Assembly: GCA_902363805.1 (NCBI GenBank)
Contig: CABJBF010000003.1
Span: forward strand, 200,564 to 264,563
Direction: 5' to 3'
Length of the DNA: 64,000 nucleotides
Origin: Eubacteriaceae bacterium
Lineage (GTDB): Bacteria; Bacillota; Clostridia; Lachnospirales; Lachnospiraceae
How positions within the stretch are numbered: position 1 is the stretch's first letter; every line of letters begins with the position of its first letter. The notes under the pieces are model-generated. The model did no database searches. It had not been told where the DNA came from and was given only the letters and a program-made list of their open reading frames with translations. The position numbers and the translations under genes are program-made. Of the stretch, positions 9,662 to 18,391 are shown one piece after another.

Positions 9662-10072
9662 TCACAGGTATTGAATCATTCCAGGACCTAATTTATCCGT
9701 TGGTCTTTCTATGAATCCACATTTTTTATAAAAATGTTCTCTTCCCTTTGCACACATTAAATCAAACATCATTTCTGTACCTGGAATCTTTAATTCTAAA
9801 ACAAATTCTTTTATATTTTGTAATAGTCTGTATCCTATACCACTTCCCTGATATTCCGGTATTACAATCAAATCCTGTACATAGCATATAACTGCTCTAT
9901 CTCCCACGACTCTTCCCATTCCTACCGGTTTGCCATTTTCATATGCAACAACTGTATATAAACTGTTTTCCAATGCTTTTTTAGCCTGTTCTTTAGTCAA
10001 TGGTTTCCATTTAACTTTTCCCCTTAACATCAAATATGTATCTACATCTAAAACATTTTCTTTAAGTACCAT
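9662..10072 (-). CDS. GNAT-family N-acetyltransferase
   Basis: A 136-residue single-domain GNAT protein. The acetyl-CoA pyrophosphate loop is seen as LIVIPEYQGSGIGYRLL (about residues 68-84), and the C-terminal FYKKCGFIERP is the usual motif B region. It transfers an acetyl group to an amine whose identity cannot be deduced. Its ATG at 10072 is preceded by GAACAAG rather than a strong Shine-Dalgarno. The gene stands alone between the hairpin cluster and a divergently read membrane protein. Confidence 0.8.
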   Translation of the reverse strand: MVLKENVLDVDTYLMLRGKVKWKPLTKEQAKKALENSLYTVVAYENGKPVGMGRVVGDRAVICYVQDLIVIPEYQGSGIGYRLLQNIKEFVLELKIPGTEMMFDLMCAKGREHFYKKCGFIERPTDKLGPGMIQYL

Positions 10073-10278
10073 CTTGTTCCTCTATTCAATCACATATTTT
10101 GCCCACTTTAACTAATACATTATACTTTATCTGCCAATTCACTTCAAGAAATTTTATTTTTTGCTTTGTTTTTGCTTTATTTTCATGATTATTATTTTTC
10201 ATTTTGCCCACACTATTTTTATGCAGATTATTTTGTAAACCCATTTTGTAGATTATTTTTGCGGAGGTAATTACAGAT

Positions 10279-10995
10279 ATGAAAAACAGATATGCTTTTA
10301 TAAATTCTTTTAGTTTTTCCCTGATTTTCAAATTATTCGTTTTAGGAATAGCATCATTTTCTTTATATTTACATATTGACATTGATGATTTACCAAATAC
10401 ATTTAGATTTTTTGGATACTTTACCGTACTTTCTAATTTATTCTGTTTTATTATATTACTTTTAAATATTATCAAAATGATGTATAACCATATTTCTTTA
10501 CCGGAAAAATATAATGCTTTAAAAGAATACTCACATTTTTTTGTTTTATTTAAAGGAATGAGCCTTATGTCAATAATCCTAACATTTTTCATATTTCACT
10601 ATATGGTTGCTAATTACAAATATCCTCTGCTTATAAATAACACCTTAAACCTTCCTATAAAAGATTTATTCGCTCATTATCTGCTTCCGCTTTTTTATGT
10701 TTTAGACTGGCTTCTTTTCGCCCCTAAGGGATTGCAGAAATTAAATGCTCCCTTCATCTGGGCTTTATATCCTTTTGTTTATCTTATTTTTACATTTGTA
10801 AGACTCTATCAGGTGCCTGCTTCTTCATATTTTCATTTAAATGAGGCTCCTTATTTTTTTCTTGATATAAATAAACTTGGATATGAGCGGGTAACAATTT
10901 TTTCAATAATTATACTTTTTATTATTTTGTCTATTGGATATTTGATTATCGGAATTGAAAAAATTATGTGTATACTTCAAAATCGAAAGTTATAA
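10279..10995 (+). CDS. Pr6Pr-like integral membrane protein
   Basis: A 238-residue protein with about six hydrophobic segments, for example FKLFVLGIASFSLYLHI, YFTVLSNLFCFIILLLNII and VTIFSIIILFIILSIGYLII. The pattern YFTVLSN near the second helix, HYLLPLFYVLDWLLF in the middle and YPFVYLIFTFVR later is that of the Pr6Pr (FAR-17a/AIG1-like) family, whose biochemical role in bacteria is unsettled. GGAGG lies 12 bases before the ATG at 10279. It is read opposite to its neighbours and closed by a hairpin terminator about 100 bases downstream. An opposite-strand open frame at 10086-10592 is its shadow. Confidence 0.75.
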   Translation: MKNRYAFINSFSFSLIFKLFVLGIASFSLYLHIDIDDLPNTFRFFGYFTVLSNLFCFIILLLNIIKMMYNHISLPEKYNALKEYSHFFVLFKGMSLMSIILTFFIFHYMVANYKYPLLINNTLNLPIKDLFAHYLLPLFYVLDWLLFAPKGLQKLNAPFIWALYPFVYLIFTFVRLYQVPASSYFHLNEAPYFFLDINKLGYERVTIFSIIILFIILSIGYLIIGIEKIMCILQNRKL

Positions 10996-11096
10996 TCCAG
11001 CTTTCACTTATTTTGCACGCAAACAAATACCAGGCTGTGAATGTAATTCGCAGACTTGTTATTAACTTGGGTTACCCCCATTCTTGACAAAGAACA

Positions 11097-11135
11097 AAAA
11101 ATAGTGCTTCACTTTTCCAGCAAAGCACTATTTTT
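11097..11135. terminator. Bidirectional intrinsic terminator
   Basis: Arms AAAAATAGTGCTT and AAGCACTATTTTT form a 13-bp stem with a 13-base loop, followed by a T-rich tract on the plus strand and preceded by an A-run. It lies between two convergent genes (10995 and 11204) and can serve both. Confidence 0.85.
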
Positions 11136-11203
11136 ATACTTTTTTTCTGAAAGTCGGTTTTCATACCACTTTCGGTTTTCTTATTAAGTTTATTTTTCAA
11201 TTT

Positions 11204-11785
11204 CTAACCTAATACAAAGCATCTGACTGCCATGTCAATTCCAACGATAATCAACAATGCTCCACCTGCTATATAAGCCTTTGTTTTTTGTTCAAATCCT
11301 GCTCTGTATCCTGTATACATTCCTGCATATGAAGCAACCCATGTTACAACCACTACTAAAATTCCTAAATTCAAAGGATTCGTATTACAAAATCCTGCTG
11401 CAATACCTGTAGTTATTGTATATCCTCCAATTACCACCAATGGAAGAATGTATTTTTTTATTTCCATTTTCTCTTCTAATTTTTCATTGATTATATCATT
11501 CTTTAGTGCCTTAATAATTAACCTTATTCCTAGCAATACAAATATAGCAATTGCCAAAATGTGTCCAATAACTACTTCGTCGGTTGTTGTTACTATGTTA
11601 ATTAAAAGTCTTGAAATTATATATCCTACTCCAAGCATTACGAGCTGAAGCAACGAAAGAATTACTCCAATTATAGTAAGTCTGCTTTTTTTAATATTTG
11701 CCACCATGGAGCCATTACACTCCATGATTGCAAATACTTCAAAGGATATACCAAATATAATCATTACATTTTCAATCCAAGTCAC
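11204..11785 (-). CDS. MntP-like (YebN family) membrane transporter
   Basis: A 193-residue protein with six predicted membrane segments in two repeats of three, resembling the MntP manganese exporter family. The C-terminal part GYRAGFEQKTKAYIAGGALLIIVGI matches the family's G-R-x-G...GG-x-x-L-I-x-x-G-I pattern. The conserved N-terminal DAFAVS motif is replaced by FEVFAIMECNG, so the metal site may differ. The chosen start is GTG at 11785 because GGGAGG lies 6-7 bases upstream; the frame is open further but has no ribosome site there. Assignment as a manganese exporter is therefore tentative. Confidence 0.6.
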   Translation of the reverse strand: MTWIENVMIIFGISFEVFAIMECNGSMVANIKKSRLTIIGVILSLLQLVMLGVGYIISRLLINIVTTTDEVVIGHILAIAIFVLLGIRLIIKALKNDIINEKLEEKMEIKKYILPLVVIGGYTITTGIAAGFCNTNPLNLGILVVVVTWVASYAGMYTGYRAGFEQKTKAYIAGGALLIIVGIDMAVRCFVLG

Positions 11786-11908
11786 ACAACCCCTCCCTTT
11801 TATCTGCTTTAATTTGAGGTTGAATATCAATTTATTTAATATCAATTTATTTTCACAACTAACTAAACCTAATGTTACTCACATAACATATTATGTGCTT
11901 TATTTTTA

Positions 11909-14296
11909 TTATTTATCAGCTGAAACTCCATCAGTCTTAATAATAAACTTAACGTTACTGTTTACTCCATCTGCTGTCTTAGTAAATGTTGTATAATTCT
12001 GAGCTGCTCTTGAAGTTGCGTTAATTCTATTAACTAACTTCTTAACATCTCCGTTGTATGATGAAATAAGTTTCTGAATTGCTTCATCATTGAATTCTTT
12101 CATTCCATCTTTAAGTTCATTTGCACCGTCATCCAACTTGCTTACGCCATCACTAATAGTTGTTGTTGCTTCATTTAACTGTTTTGCACCTTTGTTAAGA
12201 GTATCATTGTTTGCAACTAATTTGTCACTACCTGTTTTTAACTTCTTAACACCTGACTTTAATGTTGGCATACTGTCATTTAATGTTCCTACACCTGTGT
12301 AAAGTGGAGAAATAGCTTTTTCATATAAAGTTTCAATTCCTGAATCTAATGATTTTGCACCATCTTTTAAATCTGAACTTCCGGATGCGACTGATGATAA
12401 ACCTGATTTAATCTGGCTTGCACCTTCAGATACAGATTTAGCTCCTGCAGCTAACTGCTTTGTACTAGTTGCAACACTTGTCATTGTTGTGTCTAATGTA
12501 TTTACACCTGTTGCAGCTTTTCCGGCTCCTGTTGCCAATTCTTTAGCACCATCCTGTAATTCTTTTAAATCTTCTTTCTTAGCTGAAACATTGTCTGCTA
12601 CTTCATCCATAACTTTCAATGAAGCTACAGCTTCTGATAAAGAATTAACATTTTCTGTTGTTTTTGTAAGAACCTTTGCTGCACTCTTTGCATCTGTAAC
12701 ACCATAAGCATCGAGTCCTGTATAAGTATCTGCTGCAATTGCTGTAAGAATTGCAGTCTGAAGTTTCTTAGCATCTTTTAATGCTTTGTCAGCCTCATCG
12801 TATGACTTAACTCCGGCTTTAGCTAATTTTGTATAAATTCCTTTTTCCTGCTCTGCGATTGTGTTTCCAAGTCCGTTAATTGTGTCAGCTACTTCATCAA
12901 CACCTGCGCTTACTTTCAATGCTCCATTCTTCAAATCTGTCATTGAAGTATTTAATATTGAAACCTGACCTGCAATTGTTGTTACACCATTGCTTAATGT
13001 TTCCATGTTAGTGCTTACAGTATTACTTCCTGTAGCTAATGTATCTGCACCTGTTGATAACTTATTAACACCTTCATTTAATGTCTTACTTCCATTTGCA
13101 AGTGCTTTAGCACCACCACGGATTGTCTTTGAATTTTCTTTTGTTCCAAAGTTTGTATAAATAGCATCTACAGCTTTTTTAACTGACTTCATGCCTTTTA
13201 CAAGTTTTCCTGAAGATTTATATAATGTATTAATTCCTGAGCTAACCTGACTTACACCACCTGTATATGTTGCAATACCATTTTTAAGTGTAACCATTCC
13301 TGATTTAAATTCAGGCATATTGTTATTTAATGTATCAAGTCCATCTGCCAAATCGCTTGAACCATCCTGTAATTTTCCTGCTGCATCATCAATTTCGTCA
13401 ACTTTTTCATCTAAATCAGATAAATCAATATCGCTAATGTCAAATCCTTCATTACACAACGCAACTGTCATTGTCATATCAAGACTGAAGTTTTCAACGT
13501 CTGCTGTCATCTCAACATAATCAGGAATTTCCACTTCATCATCACTCAAATCAAGATTATCTTTCATTCCCGGCATTGCCATACCAACTACTATCTGATT
13601 TTTGCCATCAGAAATTACTTTACCATTTTTAACATCTACATTCTGGAAATCATCATTTAAAATCATTCCCGAAACTGCGATAAACGGTACATAAATTTCT
13701 TCTTCTGCTCCATTTATGTCTGCTTTAACTTTTTCGTTATTTGTGTAATCAAATCTTACAGTAACTTTTCCACTCTTTCCGGCGATTTCATCTGCTGTCA
13801 TTTCTTTTCCGTCTAAATAATATGTTATTTTAACATTAACAGGAGTTTCTTTTTCTGTAGTTCCCTGATAATAAATATCATTTCCTTTTGCTTCCCATTT
13901 GATGTTTTCGCCATCTTTTGTAAATGTTTCATCTCCATTTACATTCTTAATATCTTTCAAATCAGATTTATCTACAATAACATCTTCTCCTGCTGCATTT
14001 TTCAAATGATCACTTACGATTGTGCTTGTAGCTTTACCTGTGTTATCAGCAATTACATATACTGTTTCATCTTTGCCTATTTCTTTTTCTGAAACTGAGA
14101 TAACATTGTCAATTGCATCTTCTAACTCGCTCTTGTCATCACTATTTACATCTGTCTGAGTTTCTTCTGTAGAAACATCCTCCGGATTTGCAAATGTTGT
14201 ATAGCCATATGTTGATGCACCTGCAACAACAACTGTCATTGCACATGCGATTGTTCTTATTATAAACTTCTTACTAATTAAATTTGATTTTCTCAT
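11909..14296 (-). CDS. Secreted heptad-repeat protein partnered with an MMPL exporter
   Basis: A 795-residue exported protein. Residues 1 to about 32 are a signal peptide (IIRTIACAMTVVVAGASTYGYTTFA, split here by reading). Residues 60-290 form a globular part with KVTVRFDYTNNEKV. From about residue 300 onward the protein is a series of x-L-x-x-G heptads (LQDGSSDLADGLDTL, LANGSKTLNEGVNKLSTGADTL), giving a long coiled coil of the kind found in YhgE/Pip-related proteins. It ends 10 bases before the MMPL gene's start in the same operon. Such proteins are thought to act outside the membrane with RND/MMPL transporters, perhaps as a substrate conduit or tether; this is inference from the gene pair. 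Confidence 0.75.
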   Translation of the reverse strand: MRKSNLISKKFIIRTIACAMTVVVAGASTYGYTTFANPEDVSTEETQTDVNSDDKSELEDAIDNVISVSEKEIGKDETVYVIADNTGKATSTIVSDHLKNAAGEDVIVDKSDLKDIKNVNGDETFTKDGENIKWEAKGNDIYYQGTTEKETPVNVKITYYLDGKEMTADEIAGKSGKVTVRFDYTNNEKVKADINGAEEEIYVPFIAVSGMILNDDFQNVDVKNGKVISDGKNQIVVGMAMPGMKDNLDLSDDEVEIPDYVEMTADVENFSLDMTMTVALCNEGFDISDIDLSDLDEKVDEIDDAAGKLQDGSSDLADGLDTLNNNMPEFKSGMVTLKNGIATYTGGVSQVSSGINTLYKSSGKLVKGMKSVKKAVDAIYTNFGTKENSKTIRGGAKALANGSKTLNEGVNKLSTGADTLATGSNTVSTNMETLSNGVTTIAGQVSILNTSMTDLKNGALKVSAGVDEVADTINGLGNTIAEQEKGIYTKLAKAGVKSYDEADKALKDAKKLQTAILTAIAADTYTGLDAYGVTDAKSAAKVLTKTTENVNSLSEAVASLKVMDEVADNVSAKKEDLKELQDGAKELATGAGKAATGVNTLDTTMTSVATSTKQLAAGAKSVSEGASQIKSGLSSVASGSSDLKDGAKSLDSGIETLYEKAISPLYTGVGTLNDSMPTLKSGVKKLKTGSDKLVANNDTLNKGAKQLNEATTTISDGVSKLDDGANELKDGMKEFNDEAIQKLISSYNGDVKKLVNRINATSRAAQNYTTFTKTADGVNSNVKFIIKTDGVSADK

Positions 14297-14306
14297 AGCG
14301 AACCTC

Positions 14307-16397
14307 CTATTTATTTGAAACTAACTCTTTGTTAATGAAACCTTTGCTTGTTTTAATTATTAATTTATCAAATATCATAAATAATGATGGTAAAACAAAT
14401 ATAACTACTATCATACTTATGATTGCTCCTCTTGCCATTAAGTTACATAATGAACTAATCATATCGATATTAGAATACATACCTACACCGAATGTAGCTG
14501 CAAAGAAACTTAAAGCACTAACTATAATTGACTGCATGGATTCTGTAAGTGCCTTTGTAATGGCTTCCTTCTTACCTAATCCTGAGTATCTTCCATTCTT
14601 ATACTTTGTTGTCATAAGAATTGCATAGTCAACTGTTGCACCTAACTGAATTGTACCAATTACGATTGATGCAATGAATGGCAATGTTGTTCCTGTGTAA
14701 TATGAAATTCCCATATTCATACAAATAGCCGCTTCAATAACCGCTACTAAAATAAACGGTAATGAAATTGATTTAAATACAAATAATATAATTACAAATA
14801 CCATTGCAATTGAAAGTGCATTAACTACTTTAAAATCGGTATCTGTTGTTTCAATTAAGTCTTTAGTACAAGGTGCTTCACCTATTAACATTCCATGCTT
14901 GTCATAACTCTTTATTATTTTTTCCAACTGAATACACTGTTCATTTACTTCATCTGAAGCCACCGCATATTCAGAACTAATTAATAAAAGTTCATATTTA
15001 TCATTAATCAAATCTTCTGAGAGATTCTTCGGAATGATATCTCTTGGTATTGACGGACTTAATATTGAATCAATACCTAATACTGTTTTAACTCCATCTA
15101 AGTCTTTCATCTGATTAATCATCTTATTTGCATCAGCCTGTGAAAGACTACTGTCTACCATCGCGATATGAGTTGCACCCATTGCATACTGTTCATCCAT
15201 CTTAGTATTTGCTGTAATACTTGGAAGTGTCTTTGGTAATGAACCAACTAAATCGTAGTATACTTTGTTGTTCTTGTAACCAAATGCTGCAGGTACTAAT
15301 AATATTAAGAAAATAATTATGCAAATAGTTCTTCTCTTAATAACTGTTTTACCAATTCTACCTACATCAGGGATAATTGGTTTATGTCTTGTCTTCTGAA
15401 CAAATTTATCAAAGATTAAAAGCATTGATGGTAAAATTGTTACACATCCAATTACACCGAATACTACACCTTTTGCCATTACCACACCAAGGTCTAAACC
15501 TAATGTAAATGTCATAAAGCATAATGCAATAAATCCGGCAATTGTTGTTATTGAACTTCCTGTTACTGAAGCAAGTGTTTCACTAATTGCATTTGCCATA
15601 GCCGTATTATGATCATCCGGCGTCTTTTCACACTGTGCTTCATAACTGTGCCATAGGAAAATTGAGTAGTCCATTGTAACAGCCAACTGAAGTACTGCTG
15701 TTAACGCTTCTGTTAAATATGACATTTCACCTTGAATGAAATTTGTACCAAGGTTATAAACAATTGCCATACCAATTCCAAGTAAGAAGAATAATGGTGC
15801 TGCTGCTGAATCCATTGTTAACTGTAAAATTATAAGTGAAAGGATTGCTGCGATAATTACATAAATTGGAATTTCATGCATTACCAAATCTTTAATATCT
15901 GTAACTACAGACGACATACCACTTATATAACAATCTTTAGATGCAACTTTTCTTAATTCTTTTACTGCATCCATTGTTTCATCTGAAGACATTGACGAAT
16001 CATATAAAACAATCATTAATGTGCTGTCAGCATCTTTATTATTGAAAAATTCCTGGATATCATTTGGAAGAACATCCATTGGAACTGTAAGGCCTGCAAT
16101 TGAGTCATACCAGATAACTGATTTTACATGTTCAACTTTCTCCATGTCCTTTCTCATTGCTGATATATCTTTTTCATCCATTCCTTCAACTACACATAAA
16201 GAAAAGGCTCCTGTTCCAAATTCATCTAACAGAATATCCTGTCCTTTCATAGTTTCCATATCCTGTGGTAAATAGGATAAAATATCGTAATTAATTCTTG
16301 TTGTTATAAAACCAAATGCAGAAGGTATTAATAAAAGTAAACTGATAACAAATATCAATACTCTGTATTTAACAACTTTTTGTCCGAATTTTTTCAT
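14307..16397 (-). CDS. MMPL/RND-superfamily transporter
   Basis: A 696-residue membrane protein with the RND plan duplicated: one helix, an extracytoplasmic domain, then five to six helices, twice (VLIFVISLLLLIPSAFG; later TICIIIFLILLVPAAFGY). The first helical block has TMDYSIFLWHSYEAQ and the second has TVDYAILMTTKYKNGRYSG, the usual acidic residues of proton-driven members. Likely substrates are lipids, wall precursors or hydrophobic drugs. It is followed by the heptad-repeat secreted protein and preceded by a TetR regulator. Start choice: ATG at 16397; a GTG three codons upstream with AAAGG four bases before it is an equally plausible start. Confidence 0.85.
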   Translation of the reverse strand: MKKFGQKVVKYRVLIFVISLLLLIPSAFGFITTRINYDILSYLPQDMETMKGQDILLDEFGTGAFSLCVVEGMDEKDISAMRKDMEKVEHVKSVIWYDSIAGLTVPMDVLPNDIQEFFNNKDADSTLMIVLYDSSMSSDETMDAVKELRKVASKDCYISGMSSVVTDIKDLVMHEIPIYVIIAAILSLIILQLTMDSAAAPLFFLLGIGMAIVYNLGTNFIQGEMSYLTEALTAVLQLAVTMDYSIFLWHSYEAQCEKTPDDHNTAMANAISETLASVTGSSITTIAGFIALCFMTFTLGLDLGVVMAKGVVFGVIGCVTILPSMLLIFDKFVQKTRHKPIIPDVGRIGKTVIKRRTICIIIFLILLVPAAFGYKNNKVYYDLVGSLPKTLPSITANTKMDEQYAMGATHIAMVDSSLSQADANKMINQMKDLDGVKTVLGIDSILSPSIPRDIIPKNLSEDLINDKYELLLISSEYAVASDEVNEQCIQLEKIIKSYDKHGMLIGEAPCTKDLIETTDTDFKVVNALSIAMVFVIILFVFKSISLPFILVAVIEAAICMNMGISYYTGTTLPFIASIVIGTIQLGATVDYAILMTTKYKNGRYSGLGKKEAITKALTESMQSIIVSALSFFAATFGVGMYSNIDMISSLCNLMARGAIISMIVVIFVLPSLFMIFDKLIIKTSKGFINKELVSNK

Positions 16398-16440
16398 TCT
16401 TATCACTTCACCTTTCTTATTTTTCTGCACTCAGTATAAA

Positions 16441-16476
16441 AAAAAAGACCGAATACTTAAATATTCAATCTTTTTT
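16441..16476 (-). terminator. Intrinsic terminator after tetR
   Basis: On the minus strand the sequence folds as AAAAAAGATTGAATA pairing with TATTCGGTCTTTTTT through two G-U pairs, ending in a six-U run. On the plus strand the same stem has two mismatches, so it is directional. It separates tetR from the MMPL operon. Confidence 0.75.
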
Positions 16477-16568
16477 CCATGTCTTTTTTAAATATACAAA
16501 TCCATTAATTTGTATATTTGTTTTATTCAACTATAATGCCATTGTATTTTTCACATGACACTTTTTAC

Positions 16569-17126
16569 TTAAAAGAAATCTGTCATCTGTTTAGTCATCA
16601 TATATTCATAAGCTGCTGCAATTTCCCTTGGTGGAATATTCATTCCTGACTTTATCCATTCTATAACAATATAACACATTGATTGTGCGTAAAACTGTGC
16701 AACCCTCTCATACGTAATCCACGGATGAGCCTTATCCATCTTAGGTCCCTTTTTCTCCATAATTGCAAGTAGTATCTGTCTTACACAATCCTCTGCAATG
16801 CTCTGCAATGAATTCTGTCCTTCTAACTTTACTGCATTCATATAAAAAGGCTTGTCCTTTTCTAATGATGTAAACATTAAAACAACCGCTTCATTAAACA
16901 TACCATTCTCAATTAACGGAGCTGCCGGCCTTATAATCTGCTCCATAACTATCCATTCTATCAGTTCATATTTATCTTGAAAATGATTATAAAATGTTGG
17001 TCTGATTACTCCTGCTTTATCCGTAATATCTTTTATGGTTATTTTTTCGATAGGATGTCTACTTGCAAGTTCCTTGAAACTTTCTGCCAACGCTAAATCA
17101 ATTGCCTGCTTTCCCTGTCCTGTCAT
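16569..17126 (-). CDS. TetR-family transcriptional regulator
   Basis: A 185-residue regulator. The N-terminal helix-turn-helix is seen in IEKITIKDITDKAGVIRPTFYNHFQDKYELIEWIV (residues about 21-56, quoted in part as the TFYNHFQDK signature). The C-terminal ligand domain is unusual in family terms only by its small size. It lies just upstream of the MMPL exporter and its partner, and a terminator follows it, so it probably represses that exporter from a separate promoter. Its own promoter faces the luxS promoter. Confidence 0.85.
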   Translation of the reverse strand: MTGQGKQAIDLALAESFKELASRHPIEKITIKDITDKAGVIRPTFYNHFQDKYELIEWIVMEQIIRPAAPLIENGMFNEAVVLMFTSLEKDKPFYMNAVKLEGQNSLQSIAEDCVRQILLAIMEKKGPKMDKAHPWITYERVAQFYAQSMCYIVIEWIKSGMNIPPREIAAAYEYMMTKQMTDFF

Positions 17127-17193
17127 ATTCTCCTCCTAGTGTTTCACACGCATTCTCTGTTCACTATCTCCATAATATTCACAACTATGGCTT

Positions 17194-17221
17194 AGTATAA
17201 CACGTTTCCACTTTTTTTCAA
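17194..17221 (-). promoter_or_regulatory. tetR promoter
   Basis: On the minus strand TTGAAA (17216-17221), a 16-base spacer and TATACT (17194-17199) with an upstream TGT make an extended -10 promoter. It overlaps the luxS promoter on the other strand. Confidence 0.6.
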
Positions 17222-17234
17222 CCTGTGTTATAAT
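17205..17234 (+). promoter_or_regulatory. luxS promoter
   Basis: TTTCCA (17205-17210), an 18-base spacer and TATAAT (17229-17234) with TGT directly before it give an extended -10 promoter. The transcription start would be about 45 bases before the luxS ribosome site. Confidence 0.6.
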
Positions 17235-17288
17235 TATAAAGATAGTAAAATTATACGATTTAATCATATATTTACGGAGGATTTTAAA

Positions 17289-17765
17289 ATGAATAAAATA
17301 ACAAGTTTTACAATAAACCACCTGAAATTATTACCGGGTGTCTACGTTTCAAGAAAAGATAAAGTAGGCGATAATGTTCTTACAACATTTGACCTTAGAA
17401 TTACCCGTCCAAATTATGAACCTGTTATGAATACTGCCGAAATTCATACAATAGAACATCTTGGTGCAACTTACCTTAGAAACAACTTTGAGTGGGGTGA
17501 TAAAACTATATATTTTGGACCAATGGGATGTAGAACAGGTTTCTATATGATTCTTGCCGGAGACCTCACTTCTAATGATGTATTGCAGCTTGTAAAAGAT
17601 ATGTTCCTATTTATAAAGAACTATGAAGGTGATATTCCGGGTGCAAGTGCAAAAGACTGTGGAAATTATCTTGATTTAAATTTATATATGGCTAAATTTA
17701 TTGCTGCAAAATATTATGACATTTTATCAAATATTACTCCTGAGCAATTAGTTTATCCTGAATAA
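17289..17765 (+). CDS. luxS: S-ribosylhomocysteine lyase (autoinducer-2 synthase)
   Basis: A 158-residue LuxS. It cleaves S-ribosylhomocysteine to homocysteine and DPD, the precursor of AI-2, as a step of the activated methyl cycle. The metal-binding motif EIHTIEHLGATYLRN carries the two zinc histidines, GASAKDCGNY carries the third ligand cysteine, and GPMGCRTGFY carries the catalytic cysteine. Length matches the family. GGAGG stands eight bases before the ATG. It is a single-gene unit with its own promoter and a strong terminator downstream. Confidence 0.97.
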   Translation: MNKITSFTINHLKLLPGVYVSRKDKVGDNVLTTFDLRITRPNYEPVMNTAEIHTIEHLGATYLRNNFEWGDKTIYFGPMGCRTGFYMILAGDLTSNDVLQLVKDMFLFIKNYEGDIPGASAKDCGNYLDLNLYMAKFIAAKYYDILSNITPEQLVYPE

Positions 17766-17785
17766 AATATATTGTTATATATAAC

Positions 17786-17821
17786 AAAGACCCTCTTACC
17801 TTATTTAATAAGAGGGTCTTT
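17786..17821. terminator. Bidirectional terminator between luxS and a convergent gene
   Basis: A perfect 13-bp stem, AAAGACCCTCTTA with TAAGAGGGTCTTT, and a 10-base loop. It lies between convergent genes ending at 17765 and 17829. Confidence 0.9.
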
Positions 17822-17828
17822 ACTATTA

Positions 17829-18377
17829 CTATTTTAATTTCATTAATTTACAATTTTCTATACCTGCATCCCAAAACTTGCTTAAAGGAAGGTTTCTAAT
17901 CTGACACACAATACTTGAATTCATTGCTCCATGCCCTACAATAAGAACATCTTTTCCTTCATTTAAATCAGGCATAACAACTTCTTTAAGGAATTCTCCT
18001 GTTCGTTTAAACAACTCATAAAATGTTTCGCCTTCCTTAACTCCTTTGTATTTTTCAGGTTCTTTAAAAAATGTACGAATAGGACTATCTGTCGCTTTCG
18101 CCGGATTTTCCATTCCTTCATATATTCCAAAGCTCATCTCTCTTAATCTCTCATCATATATAATAGGAACATTTCTTCCTTCAAGAACTAATTTAGCTGT
18201 TTCTTTCGCTCTTACTAAAGGTGAACAATAACATACATCAAAATTAATATCTTTATATTTTTCCCCGGCAATTTTTGCCATCTGTCTTCCTTCTTCATTT
18301 AATGGTATATCTGTTCTTCCCTGAAGTTTATGTAATTCATTCCATTCAGTTTTTCCATGTCGCATTATGTAAAGCAT
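17829..18377 (-). CDS. Histidine phosphatase family protein
   Basis: A 182-residue phosphoglycerate-mutase-like phosphatase. It opens LYIMRHGKTEWNE, the RHG catalytic motif, with LQGRTDIPLNEEG just after, LREMSFGIYEGME in the middle and VLIVGHGAMNSSIV carrying the second catalytic histidine. It is distinct from the homologue at 8800-9453, which has a different N-terminal half. It lies 14 bases after the MATE exporter gene and probably shares its transcript. The substrate is not evident. Confidence 0.85.
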   Translation of the reverse strand: MLYIMRHGKTEWNELHKLQGRTDIPLNEEGRQMAKIAGEKYKDINFDVCYCSPLVRAKETAKLVLEGRNVPIIYDERLREMSFGIYEGMENPAKATDSPIRTFFKEPEKYKGVKEGETFYELFKRTGEFLKEVVMPDLNEGKDVLIVGHGAMNSSIVCQIRNLPLSKFWDAGIENCKLMKLK

Positions 18378-18391
18378 TTTTGCCTCCTAAA

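Noticed and set aside
10086..10592. 168-residue minus-strand frame
   Set aside because: It is antisense to the Pr6Pr-like gene, is lysine/asparagine rich and has no ribosome site.
17136..17321. 61-residue minus-strand frame over the tetR-luxS promoters
   Set aside because: It covers both promoters and the luxS start and has no homology-like features.
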